A stretch of DNA of 64,000 bases, from NCBI RefSeq assembly GCF_016858305.2, contig NZ_CP074436.1:206001-270000 (forward strand). Reading direction: 5' to 3'. The position numbers and the translations under genes were made by a program. The notes below the pieces were generated by a model. The model was not told the origin of the DNA, did no database searches, and was given only the letters and a program-made list of their open reading frames with translations. Below are positions 1 through 8,914 of the stretch, piece by piece (positions within the stretch are counted from its first letter, which is position 1; every line of letters starts with the position of its first letter). This stretch comes from Polaribacter sp. Q13 (GTDB taxonomy: Bacteria; Bacteroidota; Bacteroidia; Flavobacteriales; Flavobacteriaceae).

Positions 1-447
1 ATATGACGTCTATAAAATGTAGCAATTAACTCGTTTTTAGGTGTTTTAATGTACTGGATAGAGAAATATATAAACTTTTAGTAAAAGCGTTAAAATCTCA
101 TTTTAGTAGCAGTTAAATACAAAATTAATTAAAAAAATGTTTTTTAAATTCATTAGTACTTAAATGACACTAATTATCAAAATTACATAAAATTTGGTAC
201 ACTTTTTTGATAAATAGTTAAAGTTCTATTTTATAGTTATTAGAATGTGAAATCTTTATTTGTTCTGCTAATATTGTTTGTTTCTAAAGGATAATAAAAT
301 AACTTTATAGTCTCTTTTAAACTTGTTTTTAGAATGCTGATTTATGTCAGTAATGGAATCTTAAATAAGTATTAATTTAGATCTTGGTTTTATAAATAAA
401 TTAAATTATAATTCAAATAAAATCTTAAATATTAAGAAGGATTTTCA
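1..447. other. AT-rich non-coding stretch
   Basis: No reading frame here looks like a gene on either strand. The stretch is extremely AT-rich and leads into the permease gene at 448. A purine-rich AAGAAGGA lies about 10 nt before that start. I see no hairpin, repeat or RNA motif I could name. Confidence 0.5.
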
Positions 448-2208
448 ATGAAAAAGCATAAAAAATTATCTGTTTTAGCATCTACAGCTATTTGTGGAAA
501 TGATATAAGTTCATCTGTTTTATATGTGTCTGCGCTAGCGATTGCTTTTGCAGGTCAATATGCTTGGGTAACCTTGCTTATTGTATCATTAGTGCTCTTT
601 TTATTCAGGAAAATATACGGAGAAGTGGTGGGAGCATTGCCTTTAAACGGAGGTGCTTATAACGCTTTATTAAACACAACAAGTAAATCTATGGCTTCTT
701 TTGCGGCTACATTAACCTTGTTATCTTATATGGCTACAGCAGTAATTTCTGCCAATGAAGCCATTCATTATCTGCATCATTTAATTCCTTCAATACCTAT
801 AATTATAGCCACTATTATATTACTAACTTTTTTTGGAGTACTAACCATAGGTGGAGTTTCGGAATCGGCAAAGGTTGCTATCGGAATTTTCCTTTTTCAT
901 TTAGCCTCTTTTGCACTACTAAGTGTTTTTATCATTTTCTTTTTATTAAATAGTGGTTTTGATATTTTTATAGAAAATTGGCATTTACCAACTACTGGAG
1001 GGAGTATAACAAATGCTATTTTTCTAGGTTTTGCAGCCTCCATGTTAGGGGTTTCTGGTTTTGAAAGTTCCGCCAATTTTGTAGAGGAACAAGAAAAAGG
1101 TGTTTTTCCTAAAACACTAAAAAATATGTGGATTGTAGTTAGTGTGATCAATCCTTTAGCAGCGCTGTTTGCATTGTCTTTATTTGCAATGCCGCTATTA
1201 CAAAGCGATGCTTATCAAAATACATTATTAATAGAAATGGCTTCTCATGTTGGTGGTAATTGGTTGGCTATTTTAATTGCTATTGATGCCTTTTTAGTAT
1301 TAAGTGGAGCGGTGCTTACTAGTTTTGTTGGGGTTTCTGGTTTGTTAGAACGTATGGCCTTAGATCGTATTTTACCTCAGTACTTTCTAAAGAAAAACAA
1401 AAAAGGTAGTTCATATCGTATTATTATTGTTTTCTTACTTTTAACAATCTCTGTTTTACTTATTACCAACGGAAACGTAAAACTTTTAGCAGGTGTTTAT
1501 ACCATTTCGTTTTTATCTGTAATGGCTCTTTTTGGAATTGGTAATGTTTTATTGAAAGTAAAAAGATCTAGTTTACCTCGTCCGGAAAGGGCTAGTTGGT
1601 TTGCTATTGCAGTTGCAATTACTGCTGTTATTTTTGCTTTAGTAGGTAATATTAGTATGGAACCAAAAGATGGTTTACCTAGTAACTTATCCGTGTTTTT
1701 AGAGTATTTTATTCCTTCTATTATTTTTATCAGCATTATGCTAAATAGAATTTTATTACTGAAAGTTTTACTAAAAATAATGCATTCGGTTTTCGATCCT
1801 TTTAGAAAAGCAGTATTAAATACGGATAGAAAACTACTTTCTGTCATTGATAAAATTAATTCTCAGGAGTTTGTTTTTTTTACCAAAGGAGATAATATTG
1901 CAAATTTAAACCAAGTAATGTTATATATATCTAATAATGAACATACAAAAAAGTTAAAGTTGGTGTTTGTTGCAAATAAAGATAATGTAATGCCCAAACA
2001 ACTTAAGCAAGAAGTAAACTTTTTAGATAGAGAATACCCTGAAATTGCAATTGAATTTATAATTGAAGAAGGTGTTTTCTCTCCAGAATTAATTGCTAGT
2101 CTGTCTAAAAAGTGGAAAATTCCTATTAATTTTATGTTTATTGGTTCTCCTGGAGATCGTTTTCCTTATAAAATTGAAGAATTGGGTGGTGTACGTTTAA
2201 TTATCTAA
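448..2208 (+). CDS. APC-family amino acid/polyamine permease
   Basis: Inner-membrane transporter of the amino acid-polyamine-cation superfamily, probably a proton-coupled amino acid symporter; the substrate cannot be read from sequence. Roughly the first 450 residues form about 12 hydrophobic helices. The start of helix 1 carries the glycine-containing break expected in this fold (ICGNDISSS), and PLNGGAYN around residue 69 matches the loop after helix 2. Residues about 470-586 form a soluble alpha/beta extension, longer than in a minimal permease, resembling a small regulatory domain. It is followed on the same strand by a potassium uptake pair after a 157-bp gap, so co-regulation is possible but not shown. 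A good RBS (AAGAAGGA) supports the start. Confidence 0.8.
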   Translation: MKKHKKLSVLASTAICGNDISSSVLYVSALAIAFAGQYAWVTLLIVSLVLFLFRKIYGEVVGALPLNGGAYNALLNTTSKSMASFAATLTLLSYMATAVISANEAIHYLHHLIPSIPIIIATIILLTFFGVLTIGGVSESAKVAIGIFLFHLASFALLSVFIIFFLLNSGFDIFIENWHLPTTGGSITNAIFLGFAASMLGVSGFESSANFVEEQEKGVFPKTLKNMWIVVSVINPLAALFALSLFAMPLLQSDAYQNTLLIEMASHVGGNWLAILIAIDAFLVLSGAVLTSFVGVSGLLERMALDRILPQYFLKKNKKGSSYRIIIVFLLLTISVLLITNGNVKLLAGVYTISFLSVMALFGIGNVLLKVKRSSLPRPERASWFAIAVAITAVIFALVGNISMEPKDGLPSNLSVFLEYFIPSIIFISIMLNRILLLKVLLKIMHSVFDPFRKAVLNTDRKLLSVIDKINSQEFVFFTKGDNIANLNQVMLYISNNEHTKKLKLVFVANKDNVMPKQLKQEVNFLDREYPEIAIEFIIEEGVFSPELIASLSKKWKIPINFMFIGSPGDRFPYKIEELGGVRLII

Positions 2209-2365
2209 GCGAATAATAAATGATATTGATAAAAATAGCAGAACGAAAATACGTTTTAGATATTAATAGCTAATATTTTTTTAGAATTTTGTAATGCAAG
2301 GAATTACTAAAAAAAACTAATAAAAAGTTAAGAAGAATATTAATAATGAAGACTACTTTTACCGA

Positions 2366-4114
2366 ATGAATTTTGTTCTCAAAAAAATATATAAAACGGC
2401 ATTTTGGGCAAGCGTTTTAGGATTGTTTGCTTTTATATTTCATTTTGGTTTTGATCAAACTATTTTTGTACAACAACTTATAGATGGGTTTTATTTTATC
2501 GTAATTGCATTGGGCTTAATGTCTACTTTTGTACGTTATTTTGAAAGACCTCATCTCTTAAAAAGAAATGTAGCGGTATTTGATTTTCTTTCGGTGGTGT
2601 ATTCTTTATGCATCTTTTACATGTATTTGTTTGTTGGAGAATCTTTTCAGACAGATTTAGTTTTAGACAACCCAATGTGGCTTGTTTTAGCCGTTATTTT
2701 ATCATTTATTAGAGAATTTTCTGAACTTAAATTAAATTTAAACAGAATTTATTTAAATCCTGCTCAGTTATTTATTTTAAGTTTTTTAACCATTATTTTT
2801 CTAGGCTCATTATTATTGATGATGCCAAAGGCCACTTACAATGGTTTATCTTTTATTGATGCCTTATTTACGTCTGCAAGTGCTGTTTGTGTAACAGGTT
2901 TAGCCGTGGTTAATACAGGAACTTATTTTACTATTTTCGGACAATCTATTATTCTTATTCTTATTCAAATAGGTGGTTTGGGAATTTTAACTTTTGCCAG
3001 TTATTTTAGTTACTTTTTTAAAGGAGGAAGTACTTATGAAAATCAATTGACATTAACTGAAATGACAAATTCGCAAAGAATTGGAGGGGTTTTTAATACT
3101 TTAAAAAACATTATTGTAATTACTGCAACGGTAGAGTTAATTGCTGCCTTGCTTATTTATGTCTCTTTAGGAGATAAATTAGTAACCAATTTTGTAGACA
3201 AATTGTTTTTCTCCATATTTCATGCTATTTCTGCTTTTTGTAATGCTGGTTTTTCTACATTAAGTAATAGTATTTATGAAGTTGGTTTTCGTTTTAATTA
3301 CCCGTTACAATTGGTTATAATTGCAACGTTTTTTATGGGGAGTTTAGGGTTTCCTATTGTTGTAAATCTTTTAAAATATTTAAAACATGTAATTCTAAAT
3401 TTTTTTAGATTTCAAACATACAGAAAAGCTTATAAACCTTGGGTATTAAAAATTAATAGTCGAATTAATTTAATTACCACCTTTTCTCTTACAGGTATTG
3501 CATTTATACTTTTCTTTATTATAGAATATCATAATACGTTAGAAGAACATTCTCTTTTCGGGAAAATGGTAAATGCCTTATTTATAGCAACAACGCCTAG
3601 AACAGCCGGTTTTAACTCCGTAGATATGAATGCACTAGCATCTCCAACAATAATGATTACATTTTTATTAATGTGGATTGGGGCTTCACCTGCATCCACC
3701 GGAGGTGGTATTAAAACAAGTACTTTTGCCATTGCAATTTTAAATATATTAAGTTTAGCAAAAGGAAAAAATAGGATAGAAGTATACAGAAGAGAAATTG
3801 CTGATATTTCTGTTAAAAGAGCATTTGCAACCATTGCGCTTTCCTTATTTGTAATAGGTTCTGGAATTATGCTTATCACCATGTTTAATCCCGAATTAGG
3901 GTTATTAAAGATCGCTTTCGAAAGTTTTTCTGCCTATAGTACCGTGGGGTTAAGTTTAGGAATTACGGCTAGCTTTGGTATTGCTAGTAAATTAGTTATA
4001 ATTGCCATTATGTTTATTGGAAGAGTAAGTATGCTTTCTATAATGGTAGCAGTTTTCAAAAAAATTAAACATAAAAATTATCGCTATCCAAGCGAAGAAA
4101 TAACAATAAACTAA
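2366..4114 (+). CDS. trkH: TrkH/KtrB-type potassium uptake channel subunit
   Basis: Membrane subunit of a Trk/Ktr potassium (or sodium-coupled potassium) uptake system. The four pore-loop signatures of the superfamily are visible in order: VCVTGL, FCNAGF, PRTAGFN and STVGLS, each with the selectivity-filter glycine. About 130 extra N-terminal residues add hydrophobic segments before the core, a layout common in Bacteroidota TrkH proteins. The gene ends 4 bp before the RCK regulatory subunit, so the two form one operon and presumably one complex. Because the RCK partner has a single RCK unit, the system is closer to KtrAB than to E. coli TrkA/TrkH. Confidence 0.9.
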   Translation: MNFVLKKIYKTAFWASVLGLFAFIFHFGFDQTIFVQQLIDGFYFIVIALGLMSTFVRYFERPHLLKRNVAVFDFLSVVYSLCIFYMYLFVGESFQTDLVLDNPMWLVLAVILSFIREFSELKLNLNRIYLNPAQLFILSFLTIIFLGSLLLMMPKATYNGLSFIDALFTSASAVCVTGLAVVNTGTYFTIFGQSIILILIQIGGLGILTFASYFSYFFKGGSTYENQLTLTEMTNSQRIGGVFNTLKNIIVITATVELIAALLIYVSLGDKLVTNFVDKLFFSIFHAISAFCNAGFSTLSNSIYEVGFRFNYPLQLVIIATFFMGSLGFPIVVNLLKYLKHVILNFFRFQTYRKAYKPWVLKINSRINLITTFSLTGIAFILFFIIEYHNTLEEHSLFGKMVNALFIATTPRTAGFNSVDMNALASPTIMITFLLMWIGASPASTGGGIKTSTFAIAILNILSLAKGKNRIEVYRREIADISVKRAFATIALSLFVIGSGIMLITMFNPELGLLKIAFESFSAYSTVGLSLGITASFGIASKLVIIAIMFIGRVSMLSIMVAVFKKIKHKNYRYPSEEITIN

Positions 4115-4118
4115 AATT

Positions 4119-4802
4119 ATGAAGTATATTATTGTAGGATTAGGAAATTTTGGAGCGCCGTTAGCAGAAAAATTAACCACACAAGGAAATGAGGTTATAG
4201 GGATAGATAACAATATGGCCAAAGTAGAATTGTATAAAGAAAGAATATCTCATACTATTTGTATGGATTCTACGGATGAATCTACTGTTTCTGGTTTGCC
4301 TTTAAGCGATACTGATGTTGTTATTATTGCCTTTGGAGAAGACCAAGGTGCCAATGTAATGACCACGGCATTGTTTAAAAATTTGCAAGTAAAACGATTA
4401 ATTAGTAGAGCAATTAATCCTTTACATGAAAAAGTTTTAAATGCTATTGGTATAGAAGAAATTGTGCATCCAGAAGAAGAATCTGCAGAGCGATGGGCAA
4501 AAAAATTATGTTTAACAAATGTGGTAGATTCTTTTGAGTTAAGTGCAGATTTTAGTATTATAGAAGTAAATATTCCTACAAGATACATTGGTAGCACTAT
4601 TAGGGAAATTCAGCTACGTAGAAAATATAATATTTTAGCCTTAACCACCATTAAAAAAACAAAAGTAAGAAGTATTGTAGGACGTTCTAGAAATGAAGAA
4701 CAAGTACAAGGTGTGATTGCTCCAGATACCGTTCTCGATGAAAATGATATTTTAGTAATTTATGGAGCTAATAAAGATTTAAGAAACTTTACAAACGAAT
4801 AA
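4119..4802 (+). CDS. trkA: TrkA/KtrA-type RCK potassium channel regulator
   Basis: Cytoplasmic gating subunit for the adjacent TrkH/KtrB channel. The first 130 residues form a Rossmann RCK_N domain with the nucleotide-binding GLGNFG motif at residues 7-12 and the acidic IGIDNN end of beta-2. The remainder is an RCK_C (TrkA_C) domain that usually binds a regulatory ligand such as c-di-AMP or a cation. At 227 residues it holds one RCK unit, the KtrA format. The start lies 4 bp after the channel gene, indicating translational coupling. Confidence 0.9.
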   Translation: MKYIIVGLGNFGAPLAEKLTTQGNEVIGIDNNMAKVELYKERISHTICMDSTDESTVSGLPLSDTDVVIIAFGEDQGANVMTTALFKNLQVKRLISRAINPLHEKVLNAIGIEEIVHPEEESAERWAKKLCLTNVVDSFELSADFSIIEVNIPTRYIGSTIREIQLRRKYNILALTTIKKTKVRSIVGRSRNEEQVQGVIAPDTVLDENDILVIYGANKDLRNFTNE

Positions 4803-4844
4803 AAGAATTCTCAAAAAGATTCAATTGATTTTTAAAATTTTAAA

Positions 4845-5414
4845 ATGAACACAAACGTTATTTACATTAAAAACATGGTTTGCCCACGTTGTATAGACGT
4901 GGTAAAAGAAATTAGTGAAGATTTAAAAATATCTGTTAAGGATATTCAATTGGGTAAATTAGAAAGTAATTCAGAAATAAATGATACGCTAAAAGCAGTA
5001 TTGAGTAAGCGATTAAAAGAAAGAGGTTTTGAGTTGTTAGAAGATAAGAATCAAAAAATTATAACTCAAATTAAAGCGCTAATCGTAGCGCAAATTCATC
5101 ATTCTAAAGAACCTTTAATCATTAATTTTTCTGATTTTATTGCGGATAAATTACAACATGAATACGCTTCACTTAGCAAACTTTTTTCTTCTGTAGAAGG
5201 AATTACTATTGAGAAATTTATTTTAAAACAAAAAATAGAGCACGTAAAAGAACTCCTTTTTTACAAAGAATATACACTGTCAGAAATTGCCATTCAAATG
5301 AATTATAGCAGTGTGGCACACCTTTCTGCTCAGTTTAAAAAAGAAACAGGAATGTCTCCTTCTCAGTTTAAAAAAATAAAAGATCCCAAGCATCAATCGT
5401 TAGACGCTTTTTAA
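4845..5414 (+). CDS. HMA-like domain fused to AraC-type helix-turn-helix (putative metal-responsive regulator)
   Basis: A 189-residue protein with two parts. Residues 1-65 resemble a heavy-metal-associated domain, with the metal site MVCPRC (Cys at about residues 13 and 16). Residues about 95-180 are an AraC/XylS DNA-binding domain: LSEIAIQMNYSS for helix-turn-helix 1 and a terminal GMSPSQFKK. AraC regulators normally sense through a cupin-like or other ligand domain, so the HMA-like part is the probable sensor, here for copper or a similar thiophilic metal (inference). It sits between the potassium pair and the copper ATPase it probably controls. The fusion is recurrent in Bacteroidota. Confidence 0.8.
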   Translation: MNTNVIYIKNMVCPRCIDVVKEISEDLKISVKDIQLGKLESNSEINDTLKAVLSKRLKERGFELLEDKNQKIITQIKALIVAQIHHSKEPLIINFSDFIADKLQHEYASLSKLFSSVEGITIEKFILKQKIEHVKELLFYKEYTLSEIAIQMNYSSVAHLSAQFKKETGMSPSQFKKIKDPKHQSLDAF

Positions 5415-5488
5415 AGTTAAAAATCGACATATCATAATTATATAAATGATTGTAGAAATTGTGTAACATTTTATGCAAATAGTAACTG

Positions 5489-5496
5489 TAATTTTG
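5489..5496 (+). promoter_or_regulatory. copA promoter -7 box (TAATTTTG)
   Basis: Exact match to the Bacteroidota TAnnTTTG box, 23 bp before the copA start. Upstream are two GTAAC direct repeats starting at 5463 and 5482, 19 bp apart. They lie where an AraC-type activator could bind, though the repeat is short and may be chance. Confidence 0.6.
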
Positions 5497-5519
5497 TGGT
5501 ACAATAAATTGATGATAGC

Positions 5520-7733
5520 ATGAAAGAACAATATAAAGTAGCTGGAATGACTTGTGCTTCGTGTGCAATCAGTATAGAATCGTATCTAAAACCACAGAAA
5601 GGTATTTTGGAAGTTGCTGTAAACTATCCAAATCAATCGGTAACCATAAAGTACGATGAAAGTACTATTTCACTTGAAACAATTTCTAAAAAAGTAAAGG
5701 AAATAGGTTTCAAATTAATTACAGGAAATAGCAAAGACACTAAAAAGGAGTTTGAAATATTAGAGAAGAATAGGTTGAGTTCTCTTAAAAAGAAGTTGAT
5801 TTTCGCGGCCATATTTTCGATACCAGTTTTTATGATGTCTATGTTTCTTAAAGGGAAAATACCTTATGAAAACTGGATTATGATGGCACTTGCGTTACCA
5901 GTTTTATTTTATAGTGGATCAGAATTTTATACGATTGCTTGGAAAAGATTAAAGAAGTTTTCCACAAATATGGATACACTTGTGGCATTAAGTACCGGAA
6001 TTGCATTTTTATTCAGTGTTTTTAATACGCTGAATCCACAGTATTTTTTAAGCAAAGGACTTACGCCTCATGTGTATTTCGAATCGGCAGTAATTATTAT
6101 AACCTTAATTTTATTAGGACGTTTTTTTGAAGAGAAAGCAAAAAGCAAAACATCTTCAGCCATTAAAAAATTAATGGGTTTACAACCTAAAAAAGTAACT
6201 GCCATTCGAAATGGAGAAGAAAAAGTAATTACATATGATGAAATTTTAAAAGGAGAACTCATTATCTTAAAACCAGGAGATAAAATACCTGTAGACGGAA
6301 AAGTAAAAAAAGGAGTTTCTTTTATTGATGAAAGCATGATTTCTGGAGAACCGATTCCTGTTGAAAAAATAAAAGGAAGCAAAGTGTTTGCAGGCACCAT
6401 CAATCAAAAAGGTTCGTTAAGAATTATTGCCAATAAAATTGGCGATGAAACCTTACTTTCTCAAATTATTAAATTAGTAGAAGAAGCACAATCTAGTAAA
6501 CCAGCCATTCAAAAAATGGCAGATAAAATTGCAGGAATTTTTGTTCCGGTTGTAATTAGTTTAGCATTAATTACGGCTGTTTTATGGTATTTCTTAGGTC
6601 CGGAACCTTCATTAACCTACGCATTATTAACGCCCATTACGGTTTTAATAATTGCTTGTCCGTGTGCGTTAGGCTTGGCAACCCCAACAGCTTTAATGGT
6701 AGGTATTGGAAAAGGAGCACAGCAAGGAATTTTAATTAAAGATGCACAAGCGCTAGAAACAGCGTATAAAATTGATACTTTAATTTTAGACAAAACGGGT
6801 ACTATAACAGAAGGAAAACCAAAAGTAACCGATTTAATTTGGGATACTAAAGTAGCATCTACCGAACTAGAAAAAGTGGTTTTGGCTATAGAAACACAAT
6901 CAGAACATCCTATTGCAGATGCAATTGTAGCACATTTAAAAGTATTACAGACAGAAACTGTGGGTATTGATTCTTTTTTAAGTATTACAGGTTTAGGAGC
7001 GGAAGCAAAGTTTAAGGATGAGCATTATCATATAGGAAATGAAAGTTTAATGCTTCAAAAGGATATTACAATTCCGATTGCTTTAAATACAAAAGCAAAC
7101 GAATTAAAAGTAGAAGCTAAAACGGTAGTATATGTTGCGCATCAATATAAAGTAGTAGGTGTTATTGCAGTGGCCGATAAAGTAAAAGAAACAACGTTTG
7201 CAGCCATTCAAAAATTACAGCAAATGAGTATCGATATTCATATGCTTACTGGTGATAATGAACAAACTGCAAAAGCCATTTCCAACAAAGTTGGGATAAA
7301 AAACTATCAAGCCAATGTAATGCCTGCAGACAAAGGTGCTTTTGTTAAAGAGCTACAAGCACAAGGTAAAATTGTAGCGATGGCAGGAGATGGTATAAAC
7401 GATTCTCATGCTTTGGCGCAAGCAGATGTAGGTATTGCTATGGGAAGCGGAACAGATATTGCCATGGAAAGTGCCGGAATTACTTTAATGCATTCCGATT
7501 TAAAACAAATTTCTAAAGCCATTCAATTGTCTAAAGAAACCATGAAAACCATCAAACAGAACTTATTTTGGGCATTTATTTATAACATTATTGCAATACC
7601 AATTGCGGCAGGAGCGTTATATCCTATCAATGGTTTTTTATTAAACCCAATGATTGCGGGTGCAGCCATGTCTATGAGTTCCATTTCTGTACTCTCTAAC
7701 AGTTTAAGATTAAAGAATAAAAAATTAAATTAA
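5520..7733 (+). CDS. copA: copper-translocating P1B-type ATPase
   Basis: Inner-membrane ATPase that exports Cu(I) (or Ag(I)) from the cytoplasm. Residues 1-68 are an HMA domain with GMTCASC (Cys12, Cys15). The membrane copper site is Cys380-Pro381-Cys382 in IACPCALGLATP, diagnostic of CPx ATPases. The phosphorylated aspartate is Asp424 in DKTGT, the nucleotide domain carries SEHPIADA, and the hinge motif is GDGINDSHAL. A length of 737 residues with one HMA domain is normal. It is preceded by an HMA-AraC regulator and followed 11 bp later by a small HMA protein, so these three make a copper-homeostasis unit. Confidence 0.95.
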   Translation: MKEQYKVAGMTCASCAISIESYLKPQKGILEVAVNYPNQSVTIKYDESTISLETISKKVKEIGFKLITGNSKDTKKEFEILEKNRLSSLKKKLIFAAIFSIPVFMMSMFLKGKIPYENWIMMALALPVLFYSGSEFYTIAWKRLKKFSTNMDTLVALSTGIAFLFSVFNTLNPQYFLSKGLTPHVYFESAVIIITLILLGRFFEEKAKSKTSSAIKKLMGLQPKKVTAIRNGEEKVITYDEILKGELIILKPGDKIPVDGKVKKGVSFIDESMISGEPIPVEKIKGSKVFAGTINQKGSLRIIANKIGDETLLSQIIKLVEEAQSSKPAIQKMADKIAGIFVPVVISLALITAVLWYFLGPEPSLTYALLTPITVLIIACPCALGLATPTALMVGIGKGAQQGILIKDAQALETAYKIDTLILDKTGTITEGKPKVTDLIWDTKVASTELEKVVLAIETQSEHPIADAIVAHLKVLQTETVGIDSFLSITGLGAEAKFKDEHYHIGNESLMLQKDITIPIALNTKANELKVEAKTVVYVAHQYKVVGVIAVADKVKETTFAAIQKLQQMSIDIHMLTGDNEQTAKAISNKVGIKNYQANVMPADKGAFVKELQAQGKIVAMAGDGINDSHALAQADVGIAMGSGTDIAMESAGITLMHSDLKQISKAIQLSKETMKTIKQNLFWAFIYNIIAIPIAAGALYPINGFLLNPMIAGAAMSMSSISVLSNSLRLKNKKLN

Positions 7734-7744
7734 AAATAAAAATT

Positions 7745-7957
7745 ATGACAACCGTAAAATACAAAACAAATATTCATTGTGGTAGCTGTATTAAATCTGT
7801 AACACCTGTGCTAAACGATCTAGATAACCTAGATTTTTGGAAAGTAGATTTAGAACATGATGATAAAATTTTAGAGGTAAAATTAGATGATGAAGATAAA
7901 GATAGCGTTATAAAGGCTGTTAAAAGTGCTGGTTTTGAAATTGAAGAAATTCAATAA
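7745..7957 (+). CDS. small HMA-domain metallochaperone-like protein
   Basis: A 70-residue single HMA domain with a CGSC metal-binding motif near residue 12 and the typical ending KAVKSAGFEIEEI. It probably carries Cu(I) to the adjacent CopA or buffers it in the cytoplasm, as CopZ does. The loop is unusual because the common MTCxxC methionine is replaced (NIHCGSC). It lies 11 bp after copA, ahead of a terminator, so it is the last gene of the copper transcript. Confidence 0.8.
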   Translation: MTTVKYKTNIHCGSCIKSVTPVLNDLDNLDFWKVDLEHDDKILEVKLDDEDKDSVIKAVKSAGFEIEEIQ

Positions 7958-8009
7958 AAAAGTAGTTAGTACGTATAGTACGTTTTTCTAAAAATTAAAT
8001 AGTAATAAA

Positions 8010-8046
8010 GCTCAAAATACTATAAATTGGTATTTTGAGCTTTTGC
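8010..8046 (+). terminator. intrinsic terminator after copper genes
   Basis: Perfect 11-bp stem GCTCAAAATAC/GTATTTTGAGC at 8010-8020 and 8030-8040 with a 9-nt loop, followed by TTTT. It ends the copA-chaperone transcript. Confidence 0.8.
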
Positions 8047-8128
8047 CTTTTATAATGTTTATTAGAGAGCAAAAGGTTCGCTTTTTGTAATCGTAATCAT
8101 CAAATTTAAAAAAAACAAAAAATTAAAT

Positions 8129-8455
8129 ATGAATTGGATATTATTAATTATTGCCGGACTTTTTGAAGTCGCTTTTGCTACTTGTTTAGGAAAAGCCAAA
8201 GAAAGCACGGGTACAGAAGCTACATTTTGGTATGTAGGTTTTTTAGCCTGTTTGTCTTTAAGTATGGTTTTACTTGTAAAGGCAACGCAAGAATTACCAA
8301 TTGGAACGGCATACGCAGTTTGGACAGGAGTAGGAGCAATAGGAACCGTACTTGTGGGAATCTTCATTTTTAAAGAACCTGCTACTTTTTGGCGTTTGTT
8401 TTTTATTTCGACTTTAATAATTTCTATTGTTGGCTTGAAAGTAGTTTCTAATTAA
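8129..8455 (+). CDS. SMR-family transporter, Gdx/SugE-like (guanidinium exporter type)
   Basis: A 108-residue, four-helix small multidrug resistance protein that works as a dimer in the inner membrane. The essential glutamate is in helix 1 (LFEVAFA, Glu14). The segment PIGTAYAVWTGVGAIGT matches the Gdx (SugE) subclass rather than EmrE, whose equivalent region has a serine-containing motif, so guanidinium export is the more likely role. I found no guanidine riboswitch upstream. It appears to be a single-gene unit after the copper terminator. Confidence 0.88.
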   Translation: MNWILLIIAGLFEVAFATCLGKAKESTGTEATFWYVGFLACLSLSMVLLVKATQELPIGTAYAVWTGVGAIGTVLVGIFIFKEPATFWRLFFISTLIISIVGLKVVSN

Positions 8456-8603
8456 ATGAAATATACCCAATCTTTCTATAGCTTCTTTTTTTGCTATATA
8501 ACAAAATTTTAGCTAAATGAAGGGTAAAGAGATTGTTACGGTTTACAAAATAATATTTAAAAGGTACACAAATTTTCTGTTGTTCGTTAAAGTTATCAAG
8601 CTA

Positions 8604-8710
8604 GTCTAGCCTTTATTGCAACGGCATCCTTTTTAGAGGTAGGAAAAAAAGATATAGTCTTTCGACTTCACTCAAGATAAATTCCAAGTAGGAAATAGCT
8701 TCAAAAACAG
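8604..8710 (+). repeat. composite intergenic repeat, copy A
   Basis: About 107 bp, near-identical to 16356-16461. The shared core runs from GTCTAGCC through CGGCATCCTTTTTAGAGGTA and AAAAAAAGATATAGTC to GGAAA.AGCTTC. An inserted TCTTTCGACTTC.CTCAAGAT block lies in the middle. The ends can pair (CATCCTTTTT with AAAAAAAGAT), so it may fold as a hairpin. Confidence 0.85.
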
Positions 8711-8871
8711 GTTTTAATTAATCTTTAAATTGATTAAAGTATTCTGTGGATATAATTTTAGAAGCTGATTTGAAAAATTAAATGTTTTGTATTTTGACTT
8801 TTAGTCTTAAAAAACTAACTTCGTTAGAGTATATTAACAATTTGAAACCATAAAATAGGAATTTGTAATTT

Positions 8872-8879
8872 TACTTTTG
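8872..8879 (+). promoter_or_regulatory. promoter -7 box of the AraC-type regulator (TACTTTTG)
   Basis: Perfect TAnnTTTG match, 36 bp before the TTG start at 8915. Unlike the four downstream promoters, it keeps the consensus first T and shows no clear TTTACCAT box at the matching upstream position. Confidence 0.6.
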
Positions 8880-8914
8880 CAAATCTTGTTTATTTAAAAT
8901 ATTAAAGTAATCGT

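Larger units (their letters stand above)
8456..8914. other. intergenic region with repeat element and araC promoter
   Basis: No convincing gene. It holds a dispersed repeat (8604-8710, listed separately) and the promoter of the AraC-type gene (TACTTTTG at 8872-8879). Confidence 0.6.

Noticed and set aside
897..1151. Minus-strand frame inside the APC permease
   Set aside because: It lies fully inside the well-supported permease gene on the opposite strand, and its translation has no family features.
5368..5568. Minus-strand frame of 66 residues across the copA promoter
   Set aside because: It covers the -7 box and copA start; composition is random-like and no promoter reads it.
8456..8603. 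Guanidine riboswitch or regulatory RNA near the Gdx-like gene
   Set aside because: I saw no recognisable guanidine aptamer before or after the gene.
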